From Vitrella brassicaformis (taxonomy: Eukaryota; Sar; Vitrellaceae): a stretch of 31,621 nucleotides of DNA. Where the stretch lies: NCBI GenBank assembly GCA_001179505.1, contig CDMY01000198.1, positions 84,928 through 116,548 on the forward strand. Reading direction: 5' to 3'. Under the pieces are notes generated by a model. The model saw only the letters and a list, made by a program, of their open reading frames with translations, ran no database searches and was not told where the DNA came from. A program made the translations under genes and the position numbers. Positions 11,754 through 23,014 of this stretch are shown piece after piece; within the stretch, counting starts at the first letter, position 1, and each line of letters begins with the position of its first letter.

Positions 11754-12315
11754 GTGAATGAATGATGGAGTGGGCGAGAGAGGGGGGTGTTGGTGGCTAG
11801 GCTATGCTATTTGTGTATGTCGATATGTAATCTATATCGTCTTATCGGTTTGGTGGTGTGGTGTGGTGTGGGGGGTGTGAAGAGCGTCCCAGCTAGGCTG
11901 GACAGACCAAGTGGTGGGCAGTGTTTGTGCAGTGGGCCGAGAGCGTCGGATGACGCTATCTAGAGAGTCATTTTGTGACCTGTATGGACCTTTTTATGGG
12001 TTGGCGTCTCAGCACATAAACGTCCCCCTGCACGCGCCTCACGTCGCCTTGAGGTCGAGCACGGCACGGCACCACTCTCGATGCTGAGGCCATCAAGAGC
12101 GATTCCGTGACGAAGCTCTCACCAACACCACATGAGACACGAAGAGTTCACGACCCTATCGCAACTCTCTCCAAGAGACAAGACGACTACAAAACACACG
12201 ATACAGCGAAAAATGTGTGTTGTCAATCCGACACATGCAGATATGTATCCAGAAACGGCAAGTGCGATATCGCCACACGCAAGCCATTCACATAAACGGC
12301 ATCCCATGCACGGCA
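11754..12315. other. Convergent intergenic region
   Basis: About 560 bases between two stop codons facing each other (carotenoid oxygenase plus, TPR-ankyrin minus). It should hold both 3' UTRs. It has a TGTGG-rich stretch near 11850 and is slightly richer in A/T than its flanks. I see no gene or RNA structure I can support. Confidence 0.5.
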
Positions 12316-15137
12316 TCACTCAATGGCCATCGATACGAAGCAGCCCTTCTTGTCACAGTAGCCCAGCTGCGGCCACTCGAACACGCAGTCGCCAGCCAGA
12401 TGCTCGTTGAAGCCCTTCGTGATGCCCGTGATCCCATACTTGGAGGCCTCGTCCATGCGCGCTTTGTGCACCACCTCACGCAGGCCGATCTCCCTCTTGC
12501 TGCCGCCCTCGGAGACCGCGAAGCACTGCAGCGGTGGGATGCTCACCGTCTGGCCCCGCACCTCCATGACCCCGCCCACCACCTCCTTGTTGCTCGCCGT
12601 CTTGGTCGCAGCACATGTCACGAAATGCGACATGGCCTTGTGGATGCGCTTGCCCAGTGCGAAGTGGGAGCGCAGCGCGATGGAGTTGAGGGCGGTCTGT
12701 GCCGTCTCGCCGTCGAAGTTGAATGCCGCGATCCGCCAGGCGAGCAGCGCCGCCTCGTGTGGGCCGAGGGAGAGGCTGGAGGGGGACGGATCATCGCCGT
12801 CGTGATGGGGAGCCAGCGGCAGCAGATGGGTGAGGAGGGCCGCGAGGTCTCGGTGTGGCTTGAGGGCCTTGTTGACGGCGTCCATGACGTCACGGGCCAG
12901 CAGATGCAGCACGCTCGCGTACTCGTGCAGCACCACACGTCGCTCCTTCTGGAGGCTGTCCTGATCGAAGTCAGGGGGGCGCATGGTGTCGATGCACGCC
13001 CCGGCCCGCAGGAGGGCCCGGATGATGAGCTTCTGTGTCTTGATGATGGTCTCCTCGTCGCGGACGTCCTTCTGGATGCAGCCGTGCTGGAGGTCGTCGG
13101 CCAGAAGGCCCGATATGGTGGCGAGATGGGAGTGCGGCTTTCGATCCAGCTGTGCGAGGGTGAGATGCCGACAGAGGTACTCGGCCACAACGAGGGAGCA
13201 GTGGCCGGCCATGGTGATGGCGTCAGTCATCGGCGTGCCGTGGGTGAAGTTTTCCTCGTTGAGCGACGCGCCGTGGGCCACCAGCAGGTCAAGGTAGGCG
13301 ATGATGAAGCTGGTGGAGTACTCGGGCCAGCAGTCTTGAGCGATGTGGTGCACGGCGGTCGTGCCAGCGATGTCTTCATTGGTGCCGTCATACGCGATGC
13401 TCTCGGCTGCGAGGGTCGAGTCGATGGCCAGGAGCCGACCAATGGTGGCCATGAGGTTCTCTTCGTATTGCCGGCTGGTGGGGGTGGGGCAGGGACGGAA
13501 GGGCACGAAGATGAGCTGCTGGCCTTGGAGGCTGGCGCCGTGCTTGACGAACACCTCGAACGCCTCCATGTTGGCTCTGCGGATGGCCAGCTTGATGGGC
13601 GAGAGGACGGTGTCATCGGGCCAGACGCCTGTGACGGGATTTTTTGAGCCTCTCGGGCCTCTCACCCCCAGCCCCTCGATCAATGCGCCCTTCTGAATCA
13701 GCGCCTCGAGAACGGCTGCCTGCATCTCGCGGCTGGGCCACGTGGGTAGATCGATCTCCGGCACCTCACCCCAGACCATCAGGGAAGAGCAGCCCGTCAC
13801 GTCGTCAATGGCCAGGCCGAGAATGCTCACAGTGGTGGTGGTGCGCTCGCCGTCTTTGTCGCGGCTGGGGACAGATACGTGCAGGTTGGCATCGGCGCCG
13901 TCTGGTCCGTCGAAGAGACGGCCCAGGTCGGCCACTGTGACGGTCCGCTGCTGGATGCCGCTGCAAAGCTGCTCACTCGCGGGGCTGGTGCCGGCAGGGA
14001 GGCGGTAGAGACCTGCCAGCCCGAGCAAAAGATGATGAAGCTGGCGTTGTGTGCGCCTGTGTGGTGTGCAGGAACATACCGGTCTGCAGGTGATCTTCTT
14101 CCTCACTCGTGCCGCCAGATGCTCTCGCCTTGGCTGCACCAACACACACAGACAGTACAGCACCTTTGTGCTTGAACCGACGCCTTCTCACCATCGTGCT
14201 CCTTGGCCTTCTTCAGCTCCCTCAAACCAAACATACACATGGCGTCCATGGGGTGCGCTTGCGGCTTCTTGCCGCCATCGCCGCCCTCGCCCCTCATGGT
14301 CCCTCGCTGCTGGGTGCTGGGATGGTGACGGCGACGACCTCCTGATAGACCACCACCCACCCACTCATCATCCACCTACCACACACACGAGGGACGGGTC
14401 GAGGCTGAGGGCCTTGGCGAAGTCCATCTCGGCCTCTTCCAACTTGCCCAGTCGACCGTACACGCGACCACGACGCAACAAACCCTGAACACACCAACCA
14501 ACCAACACACACACACAGACAGATGGATTTCACGCGCGGACGTCGTCGTCTGCTCACCTTGATGTGTGTGCCGTTTTCGCTGAGAAGCAGGGTGGCGGCG
14601 TTGATGGCGCTCTCGTCGTCTCGCAGGTGGTCGTAAGCCAGTGTCAGGTTGGCCAGCAGGGCCTCGCGCACCCCACGCACGAGCGGATGGTATCGAACAG
14701 GGTCGGTCCTCCTGAGCCCCTCTCTGTAGCTCGGGACTGCGAGGAAGTTCTTGCCTTGTTTCATCTCGTTGTTGCCGTCATCCTTGCAATACGTTGCACT
14801 GAACAACAGCAGCCACACACACACAGCGACAACAACGGCACACCCACGGACAAGTGGCACGACCCACGCACGGGTGCCTCTCTGATCCCGCGTACTAAGA
14901 GACGATGGCCTGGACTTCCTGGAGATCATGCGCAGGCGGCGCCTGCTCGTGGACGGCGGCGTGAGGGGAAGAAGGGCTGAGGAACCGGAGTTCCGCCTCC
15001 GCCTGAAAGAGTTCATCAAGCTTGGCACGGTCCGACTCTGGCTGGGACGACATTGGCTGGTCCGAAGCAGCTTCGGAGAAAGGAAGGGCGGAGATCTGCT
15101 TCAAGCTGGCAGATTCTGACCGTGAGACCTTGCCCAT
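12316..15137 (-). CDS. TPR-plus-ankyrin-repeat protein
   Basis: Six exons on the minus strand: 15137-14896, 14798-14558, 14484-14380, about 14309-14192, 14133-14080 and 14012-12316, for about 818 residues with phases closing. Residues 81-235 form a TPR domain of the co-chaperone type: YATYCKDDGNNEMKQGKNF, then LLANLTLAYDHL, then GRVYGRLGKLEEAEMDFAKAL, then a closing helix FGLRELKKAKEHD. The large last exon contains ankyrin-like repeats (IKLAIRRANMEAFEVFVKHGASL; AYLDLLVAHGASLNEENFTHGTPMTDAI; LIIRALLRAGACID) within about residues 280-640, then an uncharacterised C-terminal part. No signal peptide or membrane helix is seen, so it is probably a cytosolic scaffold or chaperone adaptor. The acceptor of exon 4 (14309 or 14306) and the donor of exon 3 (14380 or 14389) have in-frame alternatives. 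An upstream in-frame ATG at 15209 is possible. Confidence 0.75.
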
Positions 15138-15298
15138 CGCTTTGTGCTCTACTGCGGGTGGTAGTGACAGGTATTGCCATCTGCATTGCCGCCACCGCTG
15201 CTTTATCATCCTTTCATCAGCTGCCTGTCCGACAGCAGAAGATCCTGAAGGCGCCGACGAGGCCAGCGCTGTTCACGAAGCAGCAGCAAGCCGTGAAG
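15138..15298. promoter_or_regulatory. Short bidirectional promoter region
   Basis: Only 161 bases separate the start codons of the minus-strand TPR-ankyrin gene and the plus-strand DsbA-like gene, so the two must share promoter sequence. No TATA box is visible. Co-regulation of a chaperone adaptor and a thiol oxidoreductase would make sense but is inference. Confidence 0.5.
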
Positions 15299-16590
15299 AT
15301 GTCGCTGCTGCTCATCGACGTAAGCCGATTGATGGAAACACATAACATGCGAAAACTCGCGCCTGTGCTGCCGTTGGTCAGGTGTACTCTGATTTTTGCT
15401 GCCCATGGTGTTATGTGGGGGAGAGAAGGCTGCGTAAGCAACGCTGAGGCCAGTGCACCGTCCATGCTCGTCATTCCTCTAGTGCTTGTGTGTGTTTGCA
15501 GTGTCCGCCGTTGAGTCGTTTGCCGCTGAAAGTGGCCGACGCATTGAGCTGACATTCCACCCATACATGATCGACCCGGTATCACGAGCAGCGAGAAGAG
15601 GATGCGGATCCACTGCGTGTGGTCTGGACGTCTCCTGGGTGTGGTGTGCCTTGTGTGTATGTCTGCAGCGCATCCATAAGGACGGCGAAGAATACATGGT
15701 GGGCGAAGAACAAAACAGCAGACTCTGACGTACTTGTCCCACGGGTGGTCCTGTCTGTGCACCACTGGCGTCAGGACTACTGCCGCAAGCGGTGGGGAGG
15801 CGATGGACGGACGAGCGGGCTGAAACAGGAGGGTATCTGTAGCACACACACCAGCAACATGGTGCACATCTGTATGTATGTGCGATGGTTTGGGTGTGGG
15901 TGTGTCCGTGTCTTCAGGTCGGCAAGACGGCTGCGCCTTTGGCGGCTGGAAGGTTTGGGCGAACACGCTCAACGCCCACATGCTGGTGGACTTCGCGCAA
16001 AGACAACACCAGCGGCAGATGAAGGAGGCGCAAGACACACAGACGCCTGAACAGATCGCAGGTACTCACGGCCCGGATGGATTGAACACTAGAGCAAAGT
16101 CAATTTCCTTGTGTGTGCGATTCGTTTGTCAGCCTTGAAGGAGGCCCATCAGCAGCGCCTTGTGAGGCTGGTTGATCTCTTGTTCACAAGGTAGGTACGC
16201 CGACAGAAACACGCATGCATGCCCATCTGTCTCTCTGTCATGGTATTTGTTTGGTGCAGGGCCTATGAGGAGGGCAAGAACATATCCCTCCCAGCGGAGC
16301 TTGATACGGTGGCCGCAGAGCTGGGGGACATCGATGCCAGCGAATTCCGAAAGCACCTCAGCGACCCGACTGGTACACAAGCACACACAACCAGAATCGA
16401 ACTGTTGATCTGCCTTCCTGTGTCTGCAGCTGTTGCCTCCGTCAAGGAGGAGGATGCAGAGGCGAAGGGCGGCCTCAGCATCAGGGGAGTGCCGTACTTC
16501 ATTGTAAGGGAGAGCGGCAAGACCCCCGTAGCACTTTCTGGCGCACAGCCAAAACAGGCTTTCCTTGAATTATTCAAGAAGATGCGGTAG
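15299..16590 (+). CDS. FrnE-like DsbA-family thiol oxidoreductase
   Basis: Nine small exons: 15299-15319, 15382-15433, 15502-15578, 15669-15698, 15775-15832, 15918-16061, 16133-16190, 16260-16372, 16430-16590, for 237 residues, close to the usual length of the FrnE / 2-hydroxychromene-isomerase-like branch. The redox motif CPWC is at residues 14-17 in the context DFCCPWCYVGERRL. Other family landmarks are LTFHPYMIDP, KVWANTLNAHML, GVPYFIV with the cis-proline near the active site, and the closing LSGAQPKQAFLELF. It should catalyse disulfide exchange on small thiols or proteins. No signal peptide is present, so it is predicted cytosolic, although the frame is open upstream without an ATG. It is divergent from the TPR-ankyrin gene. 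Several exons are under 60 nt, which automatic gene callers may miss. Confidence 0.88.
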
Positions 16591-16877
16591 ATGGACAGAT
16601 GACCAGGGAGGGGGGCGAGAGCTGAGTTGTACTGAATGGTCGCATCTTTGCGACACGTCGGTTTGTCTGCAGGCGATAGATCTGCACTGGATATTTGCAT
16701 GCATGCGCAAGGATGGGGGTAAGACTGGGGGCTCCCCAGTCTTCTTGTCAAGTCCTCTCCTTTCGTGTGCATCCCGTCATTCCATCCATCCATCCGTTTC
16801 ATCCCCCTCCAAGACAGCCCGCCATCCCTTGAGCAGCGTGCCGCCTGTCATCCCGTCCATCCTCTCTCTCTCTCACC
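16591..16877. other. Intergenic spacer
   Basis: About 290 bases between tandem plus-strand genes. It contains a short inverted segment around 16708-16745 (GACTGGG / CCCAGTC arms enclosing GGGCTC) and CATC/CTCT runs just before the next ATG. The inverted segment may be a 3' end signal. Nothing else is apparent. Confidence 0.4.
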
Positions 16878-18527
16878 ATGCAGCATCTCTCCGCCTGTGT
16901 CCTTCTCCTACTCACAACGTCATCAGCCGCCTCCCTCCTGGCCCATGACTTCGACAGAACGCATGACATTCTCTCGTCGGCCTTCACTGAGATGAGCAAT
17001 CATCTGGAGCAGTCGGGGCTCAGTGTCGACCCCGCATTCCTCCACGAGTCGGCCCACAATGCCGCCAAGGACGTCCTGCACGTGCTGGAGACCCACAGAC
17101 AGACACCAGCAGCAGGAGCACCGGACAGAAATGGGACGGCCGTCTCCATGCTGGCCATGCAGCAGCCAGGAAGTTACGACCTCGGTAAGGAACGCAGAGA
17201 AAGGAGAGAAAGGATACGTCCTTGCCTTACTGTCATTTGCTCTCTACGGTGCAGTGCATCAGGTGCAGACGCTCGTCGAGAAGCACCTGGTCGGTGAGAG
17301 CCCCAACAAGCAGACAGACAGACAGGCAGGCAAAGCATCAGTCTTCTGTGTGTGTTCGTCAGCTGTTGTGTGCGGAGACGGCTCTCCGCAAGGCCACGGC
17401 CCGCTGCGACGCTGCAGTGGCACACATCCAGAAGATACTCGCCACATCTCAGAGGAAAGTCGCCACAGACGCACACGTAAGCAGGGCAGGATGGGCATGA
17501 TCCCCAGGACAGCGGGCCACAAGACCACTTTGTGTGCGTGCAGGAGATCTTGACGATGTCGGCTTTGGCCACGATGGAGGCCAACCTGCGGAAGGCCATC
17601 CAGCGGTGCCACGACGCCCTGACCAAAATCCACAGAGACACCGTAGGGGGCAAAACGGTTCGAGAGCCCATCATCCCCCGTGTGCGTCTTACTGCTTGCA
17701 GCAACAGCACGAGAGAGAGGCCGCCGCCCAGCAGAACGCCATCAAAGCCGAGATTGTCAGATATTTCAGGAGCGCACCATAGATAGATGGTGCAGATGTG
17801 ACTGTGCCATGCTTTGCTCAGGAGAGTCGTCGCAATCAGCTGCTCCAGATCAAGGCGACGCTAAGTGCGGCCTTCCAGGGAGGCACCTTCTCCTCATCTG
17901 TACGCAGCTGGCGCCACACAGCGCCGCTGAGAGCATGTACGTGTCGCGCCTTTGTGTACTGTGTCGGCCAGGGCAGTCCAGGTGACTCGGGGTGCTGCAG
18001 CCAGGACAAGCTGACCGACTGTTTGCTGCCCGCCGTGGACGCCGCACCCAACCCCCTCATGCAGTGTGTGGCCACACACATGTGTGTCGGAAGCGGCTCA
18101 TCCCTCGTCCAGACCAGCGCCGCAGCTGCCAATGGTCACGAGACATACACATGTCGATTGCCTTGTCGTGTCTTGGCGACATGGTGTGTGTGTCGGTTCA
18201 GGCAGCAGCACGATTCAGATGGCCAACGAGAACCAGGCAGCTTTCCCACAGCTGAGCAACGGTATGGGCATTACGACACCAGCGAGCTGATGGCAACAGC
18301 TGCTTGTGGACGTGTGTATCTCGCTCAGATGAGGATTTCGTTTTCGGCCTGCCGGCGAACAACCCGAGCACTGACGGCCATTACTACCCCTCACTCATGC
18401 AAATGAAGACAAGTGCGCAGACACATGTACATCGATTCATGTGACTGTCTGCTGTGCGTCGTTTCTCTCTGCAGAGTCCGTCCTGGCTCACCGGCAGACG
18501 GCCACAAGAGAAGACGAGACCATTTGA
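16878..18527 (+). CDS. Secreted helical protein of unknown function
   Basis: Ten exons modelled: 16878-17184, 17255-17289, 17363-17476, 17544-17642, 17702-17755, 17822-17899, 17972-18134, 18202-18261, 18329-18412, 18475-18527, giving 348 residues in a closed frame. The ATG opens a signal peptide (QHLSACVLLLLTTSSAASLL). Residues about 100-240 are strongly helical and likely coiled-coil (CAETALRKATARCDAAVAHI; MEANLRKAIQRCHDALTKI; HEREAAAQQNAIKAEI). A cysteine-rich stretch (SGCCSQDKLTDCLLP) follows, then a polar C terminus with FGLPANNPSTDGHYYPSL. I recognise no family. The exon edges at 17289, 17755 and 17972-18134 are the least certain, because weak donors (GTCGGT, GTCAGA, GTCACG) were accepted to keep the helical frame. 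Confidence 0.55.
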
Positions 18528-20051
18528 AGGCCGTGTGTGTGTGCGATCAGCTAGTGGACTGCGGTGTGCCTCTGTCTGTGACTCTGTCGTTTGGCAAATA
18601 GGCAGACAGAGACAAACGGAGTAAGTGTTGTGTCTGTGACCTTTGAGTTAATGCATTGAAGTATGAGCGATTTCCCCCGCCTCCTCCGCTCTATTATCCA
18701 TGGCAGCGATTAGAGACTGCACACCGGTGAGGAAAGCGACGAGCTGCGATCTGCATGTCGTGCTCTCTTCACTCAGATCAACGAGCGGCAGAGTTCATTC
18801 TGCACAGAAAAAGTGAGCGGTCAAAACTGACAGATTCTCACACAGCTCAAGCGCCCTTATACCCTTGTGTCTTCTGCCATCCTGCCGTCCTATTCACGGC
18901 TTCAGATCTTTTCCACCGAACGGCGAGATTTTCGCGACGGGAGACGGACGAAACCCCGCAAACCCTGATTTACAGTTTTGGAATTCATTTCTCATGATTC
19001 TCTGCCGGATTCGGCTTTCCAGCCTTCTTTCAGCCACATTTCCTCCGCTTGTTTTCCTTTTAACTTGGTTGTTGACTTGTGTGGCCCGCCTCATCCTCCT
19101 CTACCCCTCCCAACTCGTCCGGACGTCATCCGTCACTTCGTTCCTCCAACCCTGTGGCCCGGGCTGAGTGTCAGCTGGCGGCGCTCTTGTCCTATCGGGC
19201 TGTTGGCGAGTACCTGGCGCCACTGCAGCGTGAGCGCGCACCTTCTCTCTCTTTCAGGACGATCCCATCAGGTGAGTGCATACGCGTGCAATGTTATATG
19301 TTAACAGCTCCTGGCTTTGGTGATGGCGTGGGATATGGATGATATGGGAGGGGGCGGGCCCGGCCAGCACAACACTGGCGAGGACAACACCCCCAGCAAC
19401 AACAACCAAGACATCTAGACCAACGATAAGGTGAACAGGGGACCAAATGACTCGAACATTACACCACGCCATACCACACCACACCAAAATGTGTGTGCCC
19501 TTGTCTGTGTGGCGTCGTCAGGGTGACTAAGAAACGGACAGTAGATGTAGCTGGCGAGAAGGGTTGAAGGATAGCTATGCCGTGAGTGTCTGAGAGCGGA
19601 CAGAGAGAGGGGGAGAGAGGTGTGAGTGAGAGGCCTTATGCGTAGCCTTTCAGACGTGTTGGTTTCGACCGATAGCCAGCCGGGATGCCACTCTCCAGTG
19701 CGCCGTTGGTTCAGTGGATGACGCATCAAGGGGAGGCGCCCGGCACACACACGTCTGACTGATAGCCTTCATGCTGCTGCCAGGTGTTCTCGATTTGTGT
19801 GTGCACAAGGGTAGACGAAGTAGATTGGATGGATGAGTGATGAGTGAGTGGCTGCCTGGTTGTGTGTCCGTGGTGCGCCCTGCCTGTGTTGCGTTTGGTC
19901 GGTGTGGATGGTGTCATCTCGCTGGTGTTGGCATTGCTTATGCCTTCACGAGTGGCTGACACCTCCTCACCTCACTGGGCCGCGACACAGGGCGGGCACA
20001 CACCTGTCGACAGCCATTGGTGAATCGCCGTCTGGCCGTCTTGATTAGCCG
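18528..20051. other. Gene-poor gap left of the kinase-like cluster
   Basis: About 1.5 kb. The part from 18660 to 19260 is less repetitive and more T-rich than elsewhere. It holds an open plus-strand frame with a hydrophobic run around 18985-19115 and an exon-like piece (AECQLAALLSYRAVGEYLAPL) at about 19164-19230. Neither connects to splice sites or neighbours in a way I can defend. The part from 19440 to 20050 is CACAC/GTGTG-rich. I call no gene here. Confidence 0.45.
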
Positions 20052-21263
20052 GTGGATCTGACACACATTGAGGTGGTAGAGGTAATGCAAAAGACTAGAG
20101 TTGTGGAGGTGGTGAGCCATAACACCGTCTTACATGGCTTCTCTGTCTGTCTGTCTGTCTGTCTGACTATCTGCAGAAATGGGAGACGAAAGTGGCCGAG
20201 AGGGACGTGGAGGTCAGTGACCGGGCAAGCTGTGCAGACCCATGCAGGCAGCCCTCACACTATCTGTGTCTCACTGCTTGCTGTCTGCTGTCTGATGTCT
20301 GCAGCGGGCCTTACATGATTTGTATGGCCTGCGTGTGGAGGGGAAATTGGGCTACGGGGGCCAGGCGGAGCTGTGGCGGCTGTCGAGGGGCAAGGTGGTC
20401 AAGGTGCTCGACAAAAACTACTCCGTCGGCGGCGTAAGCACGACTTAGACCACAGCGACAAGGACCACAAGAGACCATCATCCTTGCCTGTGTGTGTTGG
20501 TGTCTTGCGCAGCCCAACCACAAGCCGACATTTCAGCTTCACCACGAGAAGGGGCTGGCCAAATGCCCCCAGCTGGTGCGGCTGCACGGCGCCTTCACCG
20601 TCACGAGGTGCCACCGCACCTGTGTGTTGATGGAGTTCGTCGACGGTGGGCGAATGAGTAACACACACAAAGCACGGGATGCTGCAGAGCTTGTGGATGT
20701 GTGTGTGTGTGCAGGGCAGCCGGTGTGGGAGCTGTGCGGCGGTGTGGGGGGAGGGAGACGCGAAGACCATCACCCGAGATCTCCCCCTCCGCCGGCTGGC
20801 CCACCTCGACGTCAAGCCCGACAACCTTATCCGGCGAGGGGACGGGTCGAGTGTGCTGATAGATCTCGACTTCATGGCTAGATATGAGGTGAGACATGGA
20901 CATAAAAAGGGAGCAACCGATGGCAATGGCTGGGTGGATGGCTGCGTGTGTGTTGTCTGTGGTTGACATGCAGACGGGCGATGGGAGACGGAAAGACATG
21001 AGGGATACAGGTAGGTGTGCCTGCCTGTTCTCGGCCGATGTATCGGGACTGTCATCTCTCTCTCACTCTGTGTGCGTGTGTGTGTCTGTCTGTGATGCTG
21101 CAGTCAGCACGCTGTTGATGTTGCTTGGGGTGGACAGCGAAACAGTCAACACGGTCCTTGCAGCCGACACGGTCCGGGAGAGAACCTATCAGTTGATCTT
21201 GACACACATAACTCTGACGCCTCTGCTTTGCCCCTCATTGGAATGCAGCCAACGGAAGAGGAC
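20052..21263 (+). pseudogene. Broken protein-kinase-like copy A
   Basis: Exon-by-exon match to the better preserved copy at 26414-28274. Pieces: end of exon 1 (to 20111), 20177-20212 (KWETKVAERDVE, 36 nt), 20305-20433 (129 nt; LGYGGQAELWRL glycine loop, KVVKVLD lysine), 20513-20645 (133 nt; VLMEFVDG hinge), 20715-20888 (AHLDVKPDNL catalytic loop, VLIDLDF metal site), 20974-21010 (37 nt), 21104-21171 (68 nt), and the first 15 bases of the next exon from 21249. Exon sizes equal those of the intact copy except 20715-20888, which is 20 nt shorter. It has one extra G in a G6 run near 20746-20751, shifting the frame, and lacks about seven codons before the catalytic loop. The N-terminal half of exon 1 is missing. 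After PTEEDI the kinase homology stops, and foreign sequence begins at about 21264. Confidence 0.65.
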
Positions 21264-21386
21264 ATCGTTGTCTACGTTTTATATTTGACGGAGGTGTTTC
21301 CAACGGCGCTGCGAAGCCTCCCGAAGAGAGATGACCCGATGGGGTGGCAGGGGATTCTCAGCCCGCTCCAGGTGTATGCACTGAGT

Positions 21387-21460
21387 ACTCCCGACACAAG
21401 TTCTACGGCCATCTCAAGCTCAGTCTGCTTCGCCTGGGCTCTTCGGGCGCGTACAAGAAC
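21387..21460. repeat. 74-base direct repeat, copy 1
   Basis: Nearly identical to 21772-21845 (385 bases downstream, same orientation). It encodes SRHKFYGHLKLSLLRLGSSG and is closed by a TGA immediately afterwards. Confidence 0.85.
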
Positions 21461-21771
21461 TGAGCGACTTATACAGGGCCGAGAACATTTGGTGAGCGGC
21501 GGACAAGCTGGAGCCTGCGTCTGTGCACTGCGGCGTGTTTCTTGTCGTCCGCACACAACGATGATCGCCTCTGAAGTACTCACGGCTATTCGGTTCAGAG
21601 CGCAGAGATGCTTGAAGAGATTCCTCAACAACAGGGTAAGTGAGAAAAGTGGATGGATGGATGGGAAACGATGCGTCGGTTTCGCATTGCCTTCCCTGCG
21701 TCCGCAAGAATACGCTGTTCCACGCGATGTGGTCTCTGAGGGCGATTTGGTGTACGGCGGACGGGCGCTCC

Positions 21772-21845
21772 ACTCCCGACACAAGTTCTACGCCCATCTC
21801 AAGCTGAGCGTGCTTCGCCTGGGCTCTTCGGGCGCCTACAAGAAC
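21772..21845. repeat. 74-base direct repeat, copy 2
   Basis: Second copy of the segment at 21387-21460. Here the frame stays open into NMAALCRKLTDLCKDENIT, so this is probably the parent copy. Confidence 0.85.
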
Positions 21846-22381
21846 ATGGCGGCCCTCTGCCGCAAGCTGACCGACTTGTGCAAGGACGAGAACATCACTG
21901 TGAGCGTGTTGTCCTGGGTGAGCCAAACGTGACACCAGTAAGCTGAGCTCTTCTTTCTGCATGCGTCGTGTGCTGTGACCCTGCCCTCCTCATTCAGGAC
22001 GATGGAGCCGAGAGTCTGCCGGTAGCGAAGGTATGTATCCCCCGCACACGTCTGAAGAGCCATACCTATCCACCACACCACAGGTTCTCTCCGCCTGCTT
22101 GTTGCCTGCAGGGGACGGCTCCACACTCACCTCCTCAGCCCAAGTGGCTGCGTCGAGTGAGCCACGTGCACCCATCCATCCATCCATCCATCCATCCACC
22201 ACACTCTTTTCTGTCCCCTCTATCTTGCTTGCAGTTCTGGTGCGCGTCAAACCCTGCAGTCGTAACGATCCTGCGTTTGTTGGGGGAAGACCTGCAAAAG
22301 GAACCAGTACAAGAGGACCAATGAAATGATCGTCACAGACAGGCATTCTCTCCCACTCTGTCTGTGTCTGTGATGCTGCAG

Positions 22382-22972
22382 TGACGACAATGTTGAAATT
22401 ACTTGGTGTTGACACGGGGGCGGGTAACACGATCCTCACGGCCGCCACGGTATGAGAGACAACGTTATCAGTTGATCTCCAAATACATGACTCCCTCTCT
22501 GCTTTGCCTCTCATTCCAATGCAGCCGACAGAGGAGGCCATTCGTCAGGCCCTGTATCCATTCGCCCCCTCCACCGAAGTGGTCGACTTCATCGCCAAAC
22601 TTCTCAAGGGCATGAGCGCTCAGGAGGTCAGTTAGCCAGGGAAAAACAAGGACACTTCTCCCATGTCAGATTCGTGGACGTCTTGTGTGCTGTGTGTCGC
22701 CTGTCTCTCCCCCGCTCCTTCGGTCGTGCAGGCCCTCCACCACCCGTGGCTTGCTAATTCCCCACCACAGCCACCAGCTGCTGCCGCTACTGTTGATGTC
22801 TATGCACCTCCTGCTGCCACCGGTGAGTGGGGGAGAGACACAACTGACATCCATTGCAATCAGAGCGCCTCATCTCTGACATTGTATTGGATTGTTCGTC
22901 TCTTGACAGAACGACCGTATGTGCCGCCTGTGTATCGGCTGCCGCCACCACCGCCCCGACGAGTCCCTGCCG
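22382..22972 (+). pseudogene. Kinase-like copy B, 3' part only
   Basis: Four exons: 22382-22449 (68 nt; TMLKLLGVDTGAGNTILTAAT), 22525-22626 (PTEEAIRQALYPF ... VVDFIAKLLKGMSAQE), 22732-22822 (ALHHPWLANSPP, as in the last kinase helix) and 22910-22972 (proline-rich VPPVYRLPPPPPRRVPAG). They correspond to the last exons of the copy at 26414-28274, including the proline-rich tail. The intron before 22525 is clearly homologous to the intron at 21172-21248 of copy A (shared TATCAGTTGATCT and CTCTGCTTTGCC). A and B are therefore either tandem duplicates, or one gene split by the inserted block. No N-lobe or catalytic loop belongs to it directly. Confidence 0.55.
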
Positions 22973-23014
22973 GTGAGTGGACAAGAGACACAATTTATTC
23001 AGTTCATTGCCATT

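Larger units (their letters stand above)
21264..22324 (+). other. Inserted block with a small exon chain and a duplicated module
   Basis: This block separates the 5' part of kinase copy A from the homologous 3' part at 22382. It contains a chain of four exon-like pieces joining in phase: 21709-21899 (EYAVPRDVVSEGDLVYGG ... HKFYAHLKLSVLRLG), 21998-22030 (DDGAESLPVAK), 22112-22156 (GTAPHSPPQPKWLRR) and 22235-22324 (VVTILRLLGEDLQKEP, ending in TGA). The last piece faintly resembles the 68-nt kinase exon. A 74-base segment encoding the HKFY..LKL module occurs twice (21387-21460 and 21772-21845), and the first copy ends in a stop. I cannot find a convincing first exon. It may be a decayed gene of unknown family. 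Confidence 0.4.

Noticed and set aside
12217-13647. 476-codon open frame on the plus strand
   Set aside because: It lies opposite the large last exon of the TPR-ankyrin gene; the minus frame has repeat structure and joins upstream exons in phase. The plus frame is an antisense shadow caused by high GC.
18865-19167. Plus-strand frame with a long hydrophobic run that could be a membrane helix
   Set aside because: T-rich DNA gives hydrophobic codons by itself; no start context, splice partners or neighbours support it.
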